Positions 39,228-48,540 are shown, counted from the first letter of the stretch. The stretch is 64,000 nucleotides of DNA from Streptomyces tauricus (GCF_014650955.1 NZ_BMVY01000002.1:310001-374000), one strand, 5' to 3'. The notes: generated by a model from the letters alone, not told the origin. A program made the numbers and translations.

Positions 39228-39743
39228 CTACATGGGGATGACGCCCAGGCGGTCCAGGAACCGGAAGAACAGCATCTCGGCCGAGGGGTTGGCGTCGGAA
39301 CTGAGCACGTCGAGCAGCCGTTCCTCCGACGCGTCGCGGCCCGATTCGGCGGCCCAGGCGAGCGCCCGCACGACGGCGTCACGCGGTTCGAGGAAGAAGT
39401 CGTCGACGGCCAGCCCGTCCTCGTTCCCGCCCAGATATCCGGCCATCGCGTCCCTGGCCAGGCAGGTCGTCCAGGCCCCGCTGTCGGGCGCGGCCGCCTC
39501 GACGACCACGCAGTCGCTGTCCATGACGTATCCGAAGAGCGCGGGCGCGCCCGTCTCCTCCGCCAGGGCGTTCATGTTCCCCACGTCCGAGGCGCCGCCG
39601 TCGGGAGCGTTCGGGTACTCCCAGACCTGCCAGCCGTCGTCCGCCGTCTCGTGCAGCGTCATGCCCGCCGCACCCGACAACGCGCCCAGCTCCGCGAGCG
39701 GGCGCTCGCTTCTGCCGACGACGAAATACCCCCAGTAGCCCAT
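39228..39743 (-). CDS. Hypothetical protein (171 aa)
   Basis: Family not recognised. A compact soluble protein beginning MGYWGYFVVGRSERPLAELG, with aromatic-rich strands (ETADDGWQVWEYPNAP, LFGYVMDSDCVVVEAAAPDS) and an acidic helical C-terminus ending in EMLFFRFLDRLGVIPM. It has no signal peptide or membrane helix. The overall look, small and acidic with Trp-rich strands, resembles immunity or SMI1-type partner proteins of Streptomyces, but this is only an impression. ATG 39743 follows GGGGGGAG. It is flanked on both sides by minus-strand genes. Confidence 0.72.
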   Translation of the reverse strand: MGYWGYFVVGRSERPLAELGALSGAAGMTLHETADDGWQVWEYPNAPDGGASDVGNMNALAEETGAPALFGYVMDSDCVVVEAAAPDSGAWTTCLARDAMAGYLGGNEDGLAVDDFFLEPRDAVVRALAWAAESGRDASEERLLDVLSSDANPSAEMLFFRFLDRLGVIPM

Positions 39744-39833
39744 GCCGCTCCCCCCGGTGTGTCGGTCCGGCCAGCGCCGAATACACCACACGGGCACAGT
39801 AGTTCGCCACCGGAACACGCAAGGCGCCAGAAA

Positions 39834-40664
39834 CTACACAGCTACGGTCAAGGCGCCGCCACGGGCCTTCTCGTCCTGCATACGCGTGAGGCGCAGGATC
39901 ACGAGGACGGCGAGCACACCGGCGACCAGATGGGCCACGTCCGAGAGGATCACCGCCCCGAAGGCGTCCCGGACGTCCCCCGGCGTCTCGGCGCGGCGGT
40001 ACGCGGTGGCCCCGTACCGGTCGGTGAACAACGCGAGCAACCAGAACGCCCACCAGCCGTTCACCAGACCGTGGGACGCCCGCCCCGCCGGGACGCTGGC
40101 GTCCCAGACGTCCTCCATGATCCGGCGCGGGAACCACAGGTTGACGATCGGCACGAACCAGCTCCCGCAGGTCCAGCCGCGCTTCATCCGGTGCCCGAAC
40201 GGGTCGAACACCTCGGCGTTGACGCGTACCCGCTGGAACCAGACCAGGAACAGGACGATGGCCACGACGAACGCGACCGTCTGCACGACCCCGGTCGCGG
40301 TGTAGATCGTGTCCGCACGGTCGACCTCCGTCACGGGCACGGCGCCGAACCCGTCGCCCACCAGCCGGTCCGCGACGTCGTAGGACACATAGCCGGACCA
40401 GACCGCGAAGAGGTCGGTGGCGGCGGCCACCCCGACCGCCACGGCGGCGGCCTTCCCGAGCCCGACGGGCGAGCGCAGCCAGGCGGGCCCGTGCGGCAGC
40501 TGCATGGGCGCCCCGCCGTACTCCCCCGTCTGCACGGGCTGCACGGGCGGAGCGGCCTGTACGGGCGGAGCGGGCTGTACGGGCTGAACGCCTGCGGCGG
40601 CGCAGTTCTCACAAAGGGGGCCGCCCGGTCTCGCGGCGTTCTGACGGCAGTGGGCACAGAGCAT
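39834..40664 (-). CDS. DUF4328 membrane protein with N-terminal zinc ribbon
   Basis: A 276-residue membrane protein. It starts with a CxxC...CxxC zinc-ribbon-like element (MLCAHCRQNAARPGGPLCEN). A Pro/Gln/Val-rich linker with repeated PVQ follows (about 27-45), then four to five hydrophobic segments forming the DUF4328 domain. That domain includes the recognisable MKRGWTCGSWFVPIVNLWFP and INGWW-like GLVNGWWAFWLLALF stretches. Function is unknown. Such proteins are common in Streptomyces, often next to TM2 or wall genes. ATG 40664 directly precedes the ribbon. It may be in one unit with the GH20 gene upstream on the same strand. Confidence 0.85.
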   Translation of the reverse strand: MLCAHCRQNAARPGGPLCENCAAAGVQPVQPAPPVQAAPPVQPVQTGEYGGAPMQLPHGPAWLRSPVGLGKAAAVAVGVAAATDLFAVWSGYVSYDVADRLVGDGFGAVPVTEVDRADTIYTATGVVQTVAFVVAIVLFLVWFQRVRVNAEVFDPFGHRMKRGWTCGSWFVPIVNLWFPRRIMEDVWDASVPAGRASHGLVNGWWAFWLLALFTDRYGATAYRRAETPGDVRDAFGAVILSDVAHLVAGVLAVLVILRLTRMQDEKARGGALTVAV

Positions 40665-40854
40665 GGGTGAGCGGTCCCCCGAGGGTGCGTGAACGAGGAG
40701 TGCCGGAAGGGCACTCGGACGAAGAGGCCGGGCGCGCCCTCTCCCCAGAGGCCTCGCGCGGCTCCCGGAAGATACGTTTCGCGCGCCCCGCCCGTCCACT
40801 CGGATTCGCCGGGGCCATGCCCTCCGACCTGGCCGGGCACGGCACCCGCGGCCC

Positions 40855-42489
40855 TCAGTCCAGCTTTCCCGCCAGCGCCTTGAAGTCGGCCCACGAGGCA
40901 GTGGGGGTCCGCGGGTCCCACAGCTTCTGCGTCAGCGCCCGCAGCGGCATCCGGATCCCCGCCGCCACCTGGGCCTGCGTCTGGGAGCCCGACAGGTCGC
41001 ACCAGACGGCGAAGGACGCGCCGAGGATCTGGTCGTCGTACTCCTTGGACACCGGCTTCGTCCCGCGTACGACGAGGGGCGTCCACTGCTCGTAGATGCG
41101 CTGCCCGGTCGGGTAGACGAAGGTGTTGGGCTGCCCGAGGACGTAGTACAGGTACTCGTCGTTGTAGTTCAGCATCTCGCGCCCGGACCGCAGGTACTCT
41201 GTCGGCTGCCGCGCGCCGATCTCCTTGCCGGTCCAGTACGCGACCTGGAGGTCCTCGTCGGCCTGGACGGTGCCCCCGGCGAAGATCCCGTCGTTCCAGG
41301 CGCGCATGGTCCGGTCGTGGCCGCGCATGGTGTCGGCCCGGTCGTTGAGCCACCCGGTCGCCAGGTCGGCGATCCCGGCGCCGGATCCGTACGCCTTCGT
41401 CGCGGCGGCGGCCAGCTGCGGGTACGAGGCCGCCGGGTCCGACACCGTCAGCGCCTGGTACTCGTCGGCGCCGAGGTGCCAGTACGGGCCGGGGAACAGG
41501 TCGGCGTACTCGTTCAGCAGCTCGTCGACGATCTTCCCCGCGGCCGGCTTGGAGATGTCCATCGCCCCCTTCGAGGCGACCCCCGCGGTGTTGCGGAGCT
41601 GGAGGTCCGGGTGCGCGGCGATCACCGCGCCGAGGTGTCCGGGCGAGTCGATCTCGGGCACGACGGCGATGTGCCGGCTCTTCGCGAGGGCGAGGATGCG
41701 CCGCACCTCGGCCTTGGTCAGATGTTCCTTCGAGACGACCTCGGGATGCGAGTCGGAGGCTATCCGGAAGCCCTGGTCGTCGGAGAAGTGCAGCCCGAGC
41801 TGGTTGTACTTCAGGTCGCCCAGCTCACGTATCCGGTCCTCGATCCAGGCCGCGGTGAAATGCTTGCGCGCGATGTCCAGCATGAACCCGCGCTGCGGCT
41901 TGGCCGGCGAGTCGCGTACGACGCCCTCGGGCGCCGTGGCGTTCCCCTGGACCTCCTGCTTGAGCGTGCGGGTGCCGTAGAAGACGCCCGCCTCCTCCGT
42001 ACCGCTGATCCGCACCCGCCCGTCCGCCACCCGCAGCGTGTACGACTCGGCGTTCGCGTCCTCGTCCGTGAGGTTCAGCCCGACGTCCCCGGCACGGGCC
42101 TCTTCCTCGCCCGCGTAGGTCAGCCCCAGCTCCTCGGCGAGGAGCCGCCCCTCGTCGGCGAGCGCGGTGTCGCCCACGACCACGCGCCCGCCCTTCGCGG
42201 GCCGCCAGCCGGGTCCGCGGGCGGGGGTGTGCTCGCGGACGGCCGGTATCGTCCGGGGCGTCCGCGACATCGGATACGTCCGACTGGGTGACGGGGACGG
42301 GGAGGCCGCCGGCGCCAGGGCGCTCCTCTCCCCGGTGGGCCGCCGGGTCGAGGGCGTGCCCGAGTCGCCGCTCGGCCAGAGCCCGACGGTCAGCGCCGCG
42401 CCCGCCACGACCGCCACGACGCCCGCGCCGACCAGCAGGGGCTTCCTGTGGACCGATGCCGTCCCTTTGCGCCTACGCCCGTTCGCCAC
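40855..42489 (-). CDS. Secreted beta-N-acetylhexosaminidase (GH20)
   Basis: A 544-residue extracellular enzyme removing terminal GlcNAc or GalNAc. The basic N-terminus and one hydrophobic segment, LLVGAGVVAVVAGAALTVGL, form a signal anchor or signal peptide. A Pro/Ser/Thr linker and a GH20b-like domain (about 95-185) precede the catalytic barrel (about 190-540). The catalytic pair is seen in YWHLGADEYQAL. QRGFMLDIARKHFTAAWIED and GLHFSDDQGFRI are further family blocks. GTG 42489 fits the signal sequence; the upstream ribosome-binding site is weak. Chitin- or wall-derived chito-oligomers are likely substrates. Confidence 0.92.
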   Translation of the reverse strand: MANGRRRKGTASVHRKPLLVGAGVVAVVAGAALTVGLWPSGDSGTPSTRRPTGERSALAPAASPSPSPSRTYPMSRTPRTIPAVREHTPARGPGWRPAKGGRVVVGDTALADEGRLLAEELGLTYAGEEEARAGDVGLNLTDEDANAESYTLRVADGRVRISGTEEAGVFYGTRTLKQEVQGNATAPEGVVRDSPAKPQRGFMLDIARKHFTAAWIEDRIRELGDLKYNQLGLHFSDDQGFRIASDSHPEVVSKEHLTKAEVRRILALAKSRHIAVVPEIDSPGHLGAVIAAHPDLQLRNTAGVASKGAMDISKPAAGKIVDELLNEYADLFPGPYWHLGADEYQALTVSDPAASYPQLAAAATKAYGSGAGIADLATGWLNDRADTMRGHDRTMRAWNDGIFAGGTVQADEDLQVAYWTGKEIGARQPTEYLRSGREMLNYNDEYLYYVLGQPNTFVYPTGQRIYEQWTPLVVRGTKPVSKEYDDQILGASFAVWCDLSGSQTQAQVAAGIRMPLRALTQKLWDPRTPTASWADFKALAGKLD

Positions 42490-42736
42490 AGACCACTCAC
42501 TCTCCCGCGCTCTCCCGAAACCGTCCCCGTGCTGTCCCCGTAGGCTGTACCTCCGTTGTGAACCTAAGCCCCGGCGTCCGGTGCCGCTGTCCACCGTCTG
42601 TCCTGAAACTCTCCCTTACGGGTGAAGTTCGGGCATCTCTCGGACAGCTACCGCCAAGCCTCGATAGCGTGAAACCACACCTCTCACTTGACCCCCTCGC
42701 CTCCCTTGCTCCTCCTGATTCCCTGAGGAACCCACG

Positions 42737-43261
42737 CTGCCCGCGCACCGTCCTTCCCGTCTCCCCGGCCAGGCCGTCGCCACACCGGAGTCGCCCGGGC
42801 ACCGCCCCACCGGCCTGGCCCGGTTCAACGCCATGCCCGCGGACGAGGCCGAGCGCACGCTCCTGGCCTGCTGCGGCAGCTCCCACTGGGCCCGCCGTAT
42901 CGCGGCGCACCGCCCCTATCCCGACCTGGACGCCCTGCTGGCCGCGTCCGACGAGGCGGCGTACGACCTGACGCCGGCCGATGTCACCGAGGCCCTGGCC
43001 TGCGAATCCCTCACGCTCCTCCCGGAGGGCGCGTACTCCGCGGCGCACACGGCCCTGAGCGCCGCCCACGCGGCGTACGAGAGCCGTTTCGGCCATGTCT
43101 TCGTCATCTGCCTGGACGACACGCCCGCGGAGGAGTCCCCCGACCTGGTCCTGACCGAGATCAGCGCCCGCCTGTCCAACGACCCGGACAAGGAACTGAC
43201 CCTCGCGGCAGAAGAACTACGCCGCCTGACCAGAGGCCGCCTGACGAGATCGCCCCTTTAG
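42737..43261 (+). CDS. OHCU-decarboxylase-like protein, probable CTG start
   Basis: A 174-residue protein resembling 2-oxo-4-hydroxy-4-carboxy-5-ureidoimidazoline decarboxylase of urate breakdown. Family-like segments are LARFNAMPADEAERTLLACC (N-terminal) and SAAHAAYESRFGHVFVICLD. The first canonical start, ATG 42833, would remove the conserved GLARFNA segment. The frame is open upstream to CTG 42737, which has GAGGAA 6 nt before it, so I annotate that. The HP-R-I-G catalytic His motif of the family is not seen where expected (ALACESLTLLPEG), so activity may be lost. It is divergent from GH20 with a 247-bp gap showing no other feature. Confidence 0.7.
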   Translation: MPAHRPSRLPGQAVATPESPGHRPTGLARFNAMPADEAERTLLACCGSSHWARRIAAHRPYPDLDALLAASDEAAYDLTPADVTEALACESLTLLPEGAYSAAHTALSAAHAAYESRFGHVFVICLDDTPAEESPDLVLTEISARLSNDPDKELTLAAEELRRLTRGRLTRSPL

Positions 43262-43389
43262 GGGCGCGGGGAACGGCGCAGTCTCTGGCTTTCCGCCTCT
43301 AGGGGCGCGGGGAACGGCGCAATCTTTTGCCGTTGAGGGGCGCGGGGAACGGCGCAGTCTTCGGCTTCTGGGGGCGCGGGGAACGGCGC
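43261..43389. repeat. Four tandem-spaced copies of the GC-rich interspersed repeat
   Basis: GGGGCGCGGGGAACGGCGC occurs at 43261, 43302, 43337 and 43371, all in the same orientation, with unique spacers of about 15-22 bp. The first copy abuts the stop codon of the preceding gene. The copies are nearly identical. Confidence 0.9.
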
Positions 43390-43579
43390 GTACAGACAAC
43401 GCATCCGGAATAGCCCATACGTACCTCTTTGCCTGCCAGTTCGATCACATCGGTAGGCCCGCCGTAAACGTTCCGACAACACGTCGCTACGATGGCCAGG
43501 GCCGGTGGACCGTACCCGGCCGGGCCAGGTCGACATCGAAGCCGGCAGGCCCCAATCCCCGCTCCCGGAGGGTTCTTCC

Positions 43580-43960
43580 GTGCCGGCTGGAACGCTGTAC
43601 CGCGGCCGGGAAGGAATGTGGTCCTGGGTGGCTCATCGAGTCACCGGCGTCCTCATCTTCTTCTTCCTGTTCGTACACGTGCTGGACACCGCTCTTGTCC
43701 GTGTCTCTCCCCAGGACTACGACAAGGTCGTAGCCACCTACAAGACGCCGATCGTCGCGCTGCTGGAGTACGGCCTCGTCGCCGCAATCCTCTTCCACGC
43801 GCTCAACGGCCTGCGGGTGATCGCCGTCGACTTCTGGTCGAAGGGCCCGCGCTACCAGAAGCAGATGCTCTGGACCGTTGTCGGCATCTGGGTCGTGCTG
43901 ATGATCGGGGCCATGTACCCCGTCCTCGGCCACGCCGCTCGTGAAGTCTTCGGGAGCTGA
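43580..43960 (+). CDS. sdhC: Succinate dehydrogenase cytochrome b556 subunit
   Basis: A 126-residue membrane anchor of complex II with three hydrophobic helices. Helix 1 includes HRVTGVLIFFFLFVHVLDTA with conserved His, and helix 2 AAILFHALNGLRVIAVDF with the family H-x2-NG-R motif for heme/quinone contacts. GTG 43580 is set by GGAGGG 7 nt upstream; further upstream in-frame starts would add a non-family extension. It is the first gene of sdhCDAB. The promoter should lie within 43390-43560, downstream of the repeat cluster. Confidence 0.95.
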   Translation: MPAGTLYRGREGMWSWVAHRVTGVLIFFFLFVHVLDTALVRVSPQDYDKVVATYKTPIVALLEYGLVAAILFHALNGLRVIAVDFWSKGPRYQKQMLWTVVGIWVVLMIGAMYPVLGHAAREVFGS

Positions 43961-43968
43961 CGCGCAAG

Positions 43969-44463
43969 ATGTCGAACAACACAGGCACCACCGAGAAGAC
44001 CGCGTCCGGTATCGGCCCCGTCGAGGGCGCGTCCCTCTACGATGTCGACAACCCGGCGCCCCTCATCGAAGCCCCGCGCAAGCGGACCAGGAAGACCCCG
44101 AAGTCCACCCGCGGCAACTTCGAGATGTACGGCTGGCTGTTCATGCGGCTGTCCGGCGTCGTCCTCGTCGTCCTGGTCCTCGGCCACCTGCTCATCCAGC
44201 TCGTCCTCGACGGCGGCGTCTCCAAGATCGGCTTCGCCTTCGTGGCGGGCCGCTGGGCCTCCCCGTTCTGGCAGGTCTGGGATCTGTTGATGCTCTGGCT
44301 GGCGATGCTGCACGGCGCCAACGGCCTGCGTACGGTCATCAACGACTACGCGGAGCGCGCGGACACCCGGCTGTGGCTCAAGGGCCTGCTCTACACCGCC
44401 ACGGTGTTCACCATCCTGCTGGGCACGCTGGTGATCTTCACCTTCGACCCGAACATCCGCTAG
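43969..44463 (+). CDS. sdhD: Succinate dehydrogenase hydrophobic membrane anchor subunit
   Basis: A 164-residue membrane subunit with a hydrophilic N-terminus of about 60 residues and three transmembrane helices. [20 protein letters not shown] carries a conserved His, and [20 protein letters not shown] the second H-x2-NG-R motif. With SdhC it anchors the catalytic dimer and binds quinone. It starts 8 nt after the sdhC stop. The long charged N-terminal extension is usual for Streptomyces. Confidence 0.95.
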   Translation: MSNNTGTTEKTASGIGPVEGASLYDVDNPAPLIEAPRKRTRKTPKSTRGNFEMYGWLFMRLSGVVLVVLVLGHLLIQLVLDGGVSKIGFAFVAGRWASPFWQVWDLLMLWLAMLHGANGLRTVINDYAERADTRLWLKGLLYTATVFTILLGTLVIFTFDPNIR

Positions 44464-44482
44464 GCACGGGGCTGCGAGAATC

Positions 44483-46237
44483 ATGAAGATCCACAAGTAC
44501 GACACCGTCATCGTCGGCGCCGGCGGCGCCGGAATGCGCGCGGCCATCGAGTCGACGAAGCGCAGCCGGACCGCCGTGCTGACGAAGCTCTACCCCACCC
44601 GCTCCCACACGGGCGCCGCGCAGGGCGGTATGGCCGCCGCGCTGGCGAACGTGGAGGAGGACAACTGGGAGTGGCACACCTTCGACACGATCAAGGGCGG
44701 CGACTACCTGGTCGACCAGGACGCCGCCGAGATCCTGGCGAAGGAGGCCATCGACGCGGTCCTCGACCTGGAGAAGATGGGCCTGCCGTTCAACCGGACC
44801 CCGGACGGCACCATCGACCAGCGCCGCTTCGGCGGTCACTCCCGCAACCACGGCGAGGCCCCGGTGCGCCGGTCCTGCTACGCGGCGGACCGCACCGGCC
44901 ACATGATCCTCCAGACGCTCTACCAGAACTGCGTCAAGGAGGGTGTGGAGTTCTTCAACGAGTTCTACGTCCTCGACCAGCTCCTCGTGGAGGTCGACGG
45001 CGTCAAGAAGTCGGCCGGCGTCGTCGCCTACGAACTGGCGACCGGTGAGATCCACGTCTTCCAGGCGAAGGCCGTGATCTACGCGTCCGGCGGCACCGGC
45101 AAGTTCTTCAAGGTGACGTCCAACGCGCACACCCTGACCGGTGACGGCCAGGCGGCGGTCTACCGTCGCGGGCTTCCGCTGGAGGACATGGAGTTCTTCC
45201 AGTTCCACCCGACCGGCATCTGGCGCATGGGCATCCTGCTGACGGAGGGCGCCCGCGGTGAGGGCGGCATCCTCCGCAACAAGGACGGCGAGCGCTTCAT
45301 GGAGAAGTACGCGCCGGTCATGAAGGACCTCGCGTCCCGTGACGTCGTGTCCCGCTCCATCTACACGGAGATCCGTGAGGGCCGCGGCTGCGGTCCCGAG
45401 GGCGACCACGTCTACCTCGACCTCACGCACCTCCCGCCGGAGCAGCTGGACGCCAAGCTGCCCGACATCACGGAGTTCGCGCGTACGTACCTCGGCATCG
45501 AGCCGTACACGGACCCGATCCCGATCCAGCCCACCGCGCACTACGCCATGGGCGGCATCCCGACGAACGTCGAGGGTGAGGTCCTGGCGGACAACACCAC
45601 CGTCGTCCCGGGCCTGTACGCGGCCGGCGAGGTCGCGTGCGTCTCCGTGCACGGGGCGAACCGCCTCGGCACGAACTCGCTGCTCGACATCAACGTGTTC
45701 GGGCGTCGTGCGGGCATCGCGGCGGCGGAGTACTCGGCCACCGTCGGGCACGTCGAGCTGCCCGAGGACCCGGCCTCGCTGGTCGTCACGCAGATCGAGC
45801 GGCTGCGGTCGTCCACGGGCACCGAGCGCGTGGCGGACATCCGCCGCGAGCTGCAGGAGTGCATGGACGCCAACGTCATGGTGTTCCGCACCGAGCAGAC
45901 GATCAAGACGGCCGTCGAGAAGATCGCCGAGCTGCGCGAGCGCTACCTGAACGTGTCCGTCCAGGACAAGGGCAAGCGGTTCAACACCGACCTCCTGGAG
46001 GCCGTCGAGCTGGGCAACCTGCTCGACCTCGCCGAGGTCATGGCCGTGTCCGCGCTCGCCCGCAAGGAGTCCCGCGGCGGTCACTACCGCGAGGACTACC
46101 CCAACCGCGACGACGTCAACTTCATGCGCCACACCATGGCGTACCGCGAGGTCGGCGACGACGGCACCGAGTCGATCCGTCTCGACTACAAGCCGGTCGT
46201 GCAGACCCGCTACCAGCCGATGGAGCGTAAGTACTGA
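44483..46237 (+). CDS. sdhA: Succinate dehydrogenase flavoprotein subunit
   Basis: A 584-residue subunit with covalently bound FAD that oxidises succinate to fumarate on the inner membrane face. [20 protein letters not shown] is the FAD-binding Rossmann motif; [10 protein letters not shown] includes the FAD-linked His; [14 protein letters not shown] and [20 protein letters not shown] form the active-site blocks; the C-terminal domain is of normal length. It starts 19 nt after sdhD and its stop overlaps the sdhB start by one base. No irregularity is seen. Confidence 0.98.
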   Translation: MKIHKYDTVIVGAGGAGMRAAIESTKRSRTAVLTKLYPTRSHTGAAQGGMAAALANVEEDNWEWHTFDTIKGGDYLVDQDAAEILAKEAIDAVLDLEKMGLPFNRTPDGTIDQRRFGGHSRNHGEAPVRRSCYAADRTGHMILQTLYQNCVKEGVEFFNEFYVLDQLLVEVDGVKKSAGVVAYELATGEIHVFQAKAVIYASGGTGKFFKVTSNAHTLTGDGQAAVYRRGLPLEDMEFFQFHPTGIWRMGILLTEGARGEGGILRNKDGERFMEKYAPVMKDLASRDVVSRSIYTEIREGRGCGPEGDHVYLDLTHLPPEQLDAKLPDITEFARTYLGIEPYTDPIPIQPTAHYAMGGIPTNVEGEVLADNTTVVPGLYAAGEVACVSVHGANRLGTNSLLDINVFGRRAGIAAAEYSATVGHVELPEDPASLVVTQIERLRSSTGTERVADIRRELQECMDANVMVFRTEQTIKTAVEKIAELRERYLNVSVQDKGKRFNTDLLEAVELGNLLDLAEVMAVSALARKESRGGHYREDYPNRDDVNFMRHTMAYREVGDDGTESIRLDYKPVVQTRYQPMERKY

Positions 46238-47016
46238 TGGCAACCCCCACCCTGGACAAGGCCGACGCGGCCGGCACGCCCGAGCCCGGCTTCGCCGACT
46301 CCCCGTACATCACGGCCACGTTCCGCATCCGCCGCTTCAACCCCGAGAACTCGGCGGAAGCGGTCTGGGAAGACTTCCAGCTGGAGATCGACCCCAAGGA
46401 GCGTGTCCTCGACGCGCTGCACAAGATCAAGTGGGACCTGGACGGTTCGCTGACCTTCCGCCGGTCCTGCGCGCACGGCATCTGCGGCTCGGACGCCATG
46501 CGGATCAACGGCAAGAACCGTCTCGCCTGCAAGACCCTGATCAAGGACATCAACCCGGCCAAGCCCATCACGGTCGAGCCCATCAAGGGCCTCACCGTGC
46601 TGAAGGACCTGGTCGTGGACATGGAGCCCTTCTTCCAGGCGTACCGCGACGTGATGCCGTTCCTCGTCACGAAGGAGACGAACGAGCCGACGCGCGAGCG
46701 TCTGCAGACGGCGGAGGACCGGGAGCGCTTCGACGACACGACGAAGTGCATCCTCTGCGCCGCGTGCACGTCCTCGTGCCCGGTGTTCTGGAACGACGGC
46801 CAGTACTTCGGCCCGGCCGCCATCGTGAACGCCCACCGCTTCATCTTCGACTCGCGTGACGACGCCGGAGAGCAGCGCCTGGAGATCCTCAACGACAAGG
46901 ACGGCGTGTGGCGTTGCCGCACGACGTTCAACTGCACGGACGCCTGCCCGCGCGGTATCGAGGTCACCAAGGCGATCCAGGAAGTGAAGAGGGCGCTGAT
47001 CACGCGCCGCTTCTGA
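46237..47016 (+). CDS. sdhB: Succinate dehydrogenase iron-sulfur subunit
   Basis: A 259-residue subunit passing electrons from FAD to quinone. The 2Fe-2S ligands lie in SCAHGICGSDAMRINGKNRL-type sequence, and the 4Fe-4S and 3Fe-4S ligands in CILCAACTSSCPVFW and NCTDACPRG. It overlaps sdhA by one base (TGATG) and ends the operon. The terminator follows 20 bp downstream. Confidence 0.98.
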   Translation: MATPTLDKADAAGTPEPGFADSPYITATFRIRRFNPENSAEAVWEDFQLEIDPKERVLDALHKIKWDLDGSLTFRRSCAHGICGSDAMRINGKNRLACKTLIKDINPAKPITVEPIKGLTVLKDLVVDMEPFFQAYRDVMPFLVTKETNEPTRERLQTAEDRERFDDTTKCILCAACTSSCPVFWNDGQYFGPAAIVNAHRFIFDSRDDAGEQRLEILNDKDGVWRCRTTFNCTDACPRGIEVTKAIQEVKRALITRRF

Positions 47017-47036
47017 GTCTGCGGTACGCAAGCTGA

Positions 47037-47070
47037 GAGGGGCCCCACTCCCGCCGGAGTGGGGCCCCTC
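47037..47070. terminator. Terminator after sdhCDAB
   Basis: A perfect 14-bp stem (GAGGGGCCCCACTC at 47037-47050, complement at 47057-47070) with loop CCGCCG. It sits between sdhB and a convergent TM2 gene and can serve both. Confidence 0.9.
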
Positions 47071-47107
47071 CTCATGTACGTCCAACAATCACTTGCGGCG
47101 GCCGACC

Positions 47108-47371
47108 TCAGCCACGCAGCACACGACCCTGCTTGTCCGTGCGGTCGTTGCTGGTGAGGAACAGGATGCCGTCGATCAGCGCCCAGAAGCCCAGGCCACC
47201 GCAGGTGAGGAGCTGGGCGACACCCACGCCGACGGAACCGACGTAGAAGCGGCCGATGCCGAGCGTGCCGAGGAAGATCTGCAGGATGCCCGCGACGATC
47301 TTCGACTTGTCCGAGTAGGGGCGGCCCTGGGGGTCGACGCCGTACGGGGTGGCAGGGGTGGGGACGGTCAT
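47108..47371 (-). CDS. TM2-domain protein (87 aa)
   Basis: A small membrane protein with one TM2 domain: two transmembrane helices around a short GRFYVGSVG turn (KIVAGILQIFLGTLGIGRFY, TCGGLGFWALIDGILFLTSN). A 22-residue Pro-rich head ends in QGRPYSDKSK, a segment also present in the larger TM2 protein at 48.0-48.5 kb. The function of bacterial TM2 proteins is not established. ATG 47371 gives the compact form. It is convergent with sdhB. Confidence 0.9.
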   Translation of the reverse strand: MTVPTPATPYGVDPQGRPYSDKSKIVAGILQIFLGTLGIGRFYVGSVGVGVAQLLTCGGLGFWALIDGILFLTSNDRTDKQGRVLRG

Positions 47372-47600
47372 GAGACGTGCTCCTGGATCACTGGATGGCT
47401 CTGAATGAGACCGGAGCTGAGGCGGGCCCGCTCCGGAGACAACCAGGAGGGACCCCCGACGGAGACCGCCGAAGATCGCATAACGGCATAGCCGCGTACA
47501 CGTCATCCCCCCTGTGCCGTGTGAGCGTACGGAGAACAGAGGGGCGGTCGGGAGGGTAAACGTTCTATTGTTCCCATCCCGTGATCAAGTTATGCCTAAA

Positions 47601-47993
47601 TCAGTTCACGATATTGCGAACCACGGCCCACACCACGGCGAGCGACAGCACCAACACCTGCGTACGCGCGCTCAGTTCGGGCTGCCATCGGCGCCCGCGC
47701 AGCCCTTCGACCAGCCAGCGCCCCAACAGCGCGAGGGCGAACGGCGAGGCGAGGAGCAGCGCCCTGTTGTCGAGCCAGGCGGCGGCGAACTGACCGTGCA
47801 TCAGGTCGTACGTCATCCGGGTGCCGCCGCAGGCCGGGCAGAGCAGCCCGGTGATGAACCGGAACGGGCAGCCGGGCAGCACATGGCCGGGCTCGTGCGG
47901 GTCGGTGCCGTAGAGATAGCCCGCGCCGAGGGCCCCGGCGACGAGCACCGCGAGGGGTGCCGCCGCCGGGTGCCGCAGCAGTTCCGCGCGCAC
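47601..47993 (-). CDS. DUF2752 membrane protein
   Basis: A 130-residue membrane protein of the DUF2752 family, recognised by the cysteine-containing GLLCPACGGTRMTYDLMHGQ segment (about residues 50-69) between hydrophobic helices. Three transmembrane segments are predicted by eye. Function is unknown. GTG 47993 lies 10 nt after the stop of the TM2 gene at 48004, so both are one unit. It lies between two TM2 genes, a linkage that is common in Streptomyces. Confidence 0.9.
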   Translation of the reverse strand: MRAELLRHPAAAPLAVLVAGALGAGYLYGTDPHEPGHVLPGCPFRFITGLLCPACGGTRMTYDLMHGQFAAAWLDNRALLLASPFALALLGRWLVEGLRGRRWQPELSARTQVLVLSLAVVWAVVRNIVN

Positions 47994-48003
47994 GGGAGCC
48001 GGC

Positions 48004-48540
48004 TCAGCCGCGCAAGGGGCGGCCCTGGGCGTCCGTGGCGTTGTGTCCCGTCAGCAGCATGATCCCGTCGATGAGGGCCCAGATCCCGAGCCCACCGCAG
48101 GTGAAGAGCTGGGCGAGGCCGATGCCGACGCTGCCGATGTAGAACCGCCCGACACCGAGGCTGCCCAGGCAGAGCTGGAGGACACCCGCGATGATCTTCG
48201 ACTTGTCGGAGTACGGGCGCCCGTAAGGGTCGTAGCCGTAGGGGGCGTTGGGGTCGCCGTTGAAGGTACCGGGAGGGTAGGCGCCGGGCGGGGGATATCC
48301 ACCGGGCGGCGGGTACCCCGGCCCCTGCTGATACCCGGACTGCGGAGCCCCGTACGGCTGCCCGGGCTGCTGGTACTGCCCGGGGCCCGGCTGCCCGGCC
48401 GCGTACGGGTTGGCGTCACCGGGCGGAACGGCACCCGGGTTCGGGTACCCGTAACCGGGCGGGGTGTCCCCGGAGTTCGGATAGCCGTAGCCGGGCGGCT
48501 GGTTAGGTGGCTGCTGCGGCTGAGACGGCTGCTCGCTCAC
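48004..48540 (-). CDS. TM2-domain protein with Pro/Gly/Tyr-rich N-terminal repeat
   Basis: A 178-residue protein. The first 110 residues are a low-complexity Pro/Gln/Gly/Tyr region with near-repeats of PPGYGYPN and PGYPPPGG, then the TM2 domain (KIIAGVLQLCLGSLGVGRFY, FTCGGLGIWALIDGIMLLTG). GTG 48540 has AGGAG 8 nt upstream. The repeat probably extends into the cytoplasm as a flexible interaction segment. It is paralogous to the 87-residue protein and co-transcribed with the DUF2752 gene. Confidence 0.9.
   Translation of the reverse strand: MSEQPSQPQQPPNQPPGYGYPNSGDTPPGYGYPNPGAVPPGDANPYAAGQPGPGQYQQPGQPYGAPQSGYQQGPGYPPPGGYPPPGAYPPGTFNGDPNAPYGYDPYGRPYSDKSKIIAGVLQLCLGSLGVGRFYIGSVGIGLAQLFTCGGLGIWALIDGIMLLTGHNATDAQGRPLRG

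Noticed and set aside
43261-43389. Regularly spaced near-identical repeats resembling a small CRISPR array
   Set aside because: The repeat is only about 20 bp, the spacers are 15-22 bp and share sequence, the same word occurs dispersed elsewhere in both orientations, and there are no cas genes in the window.
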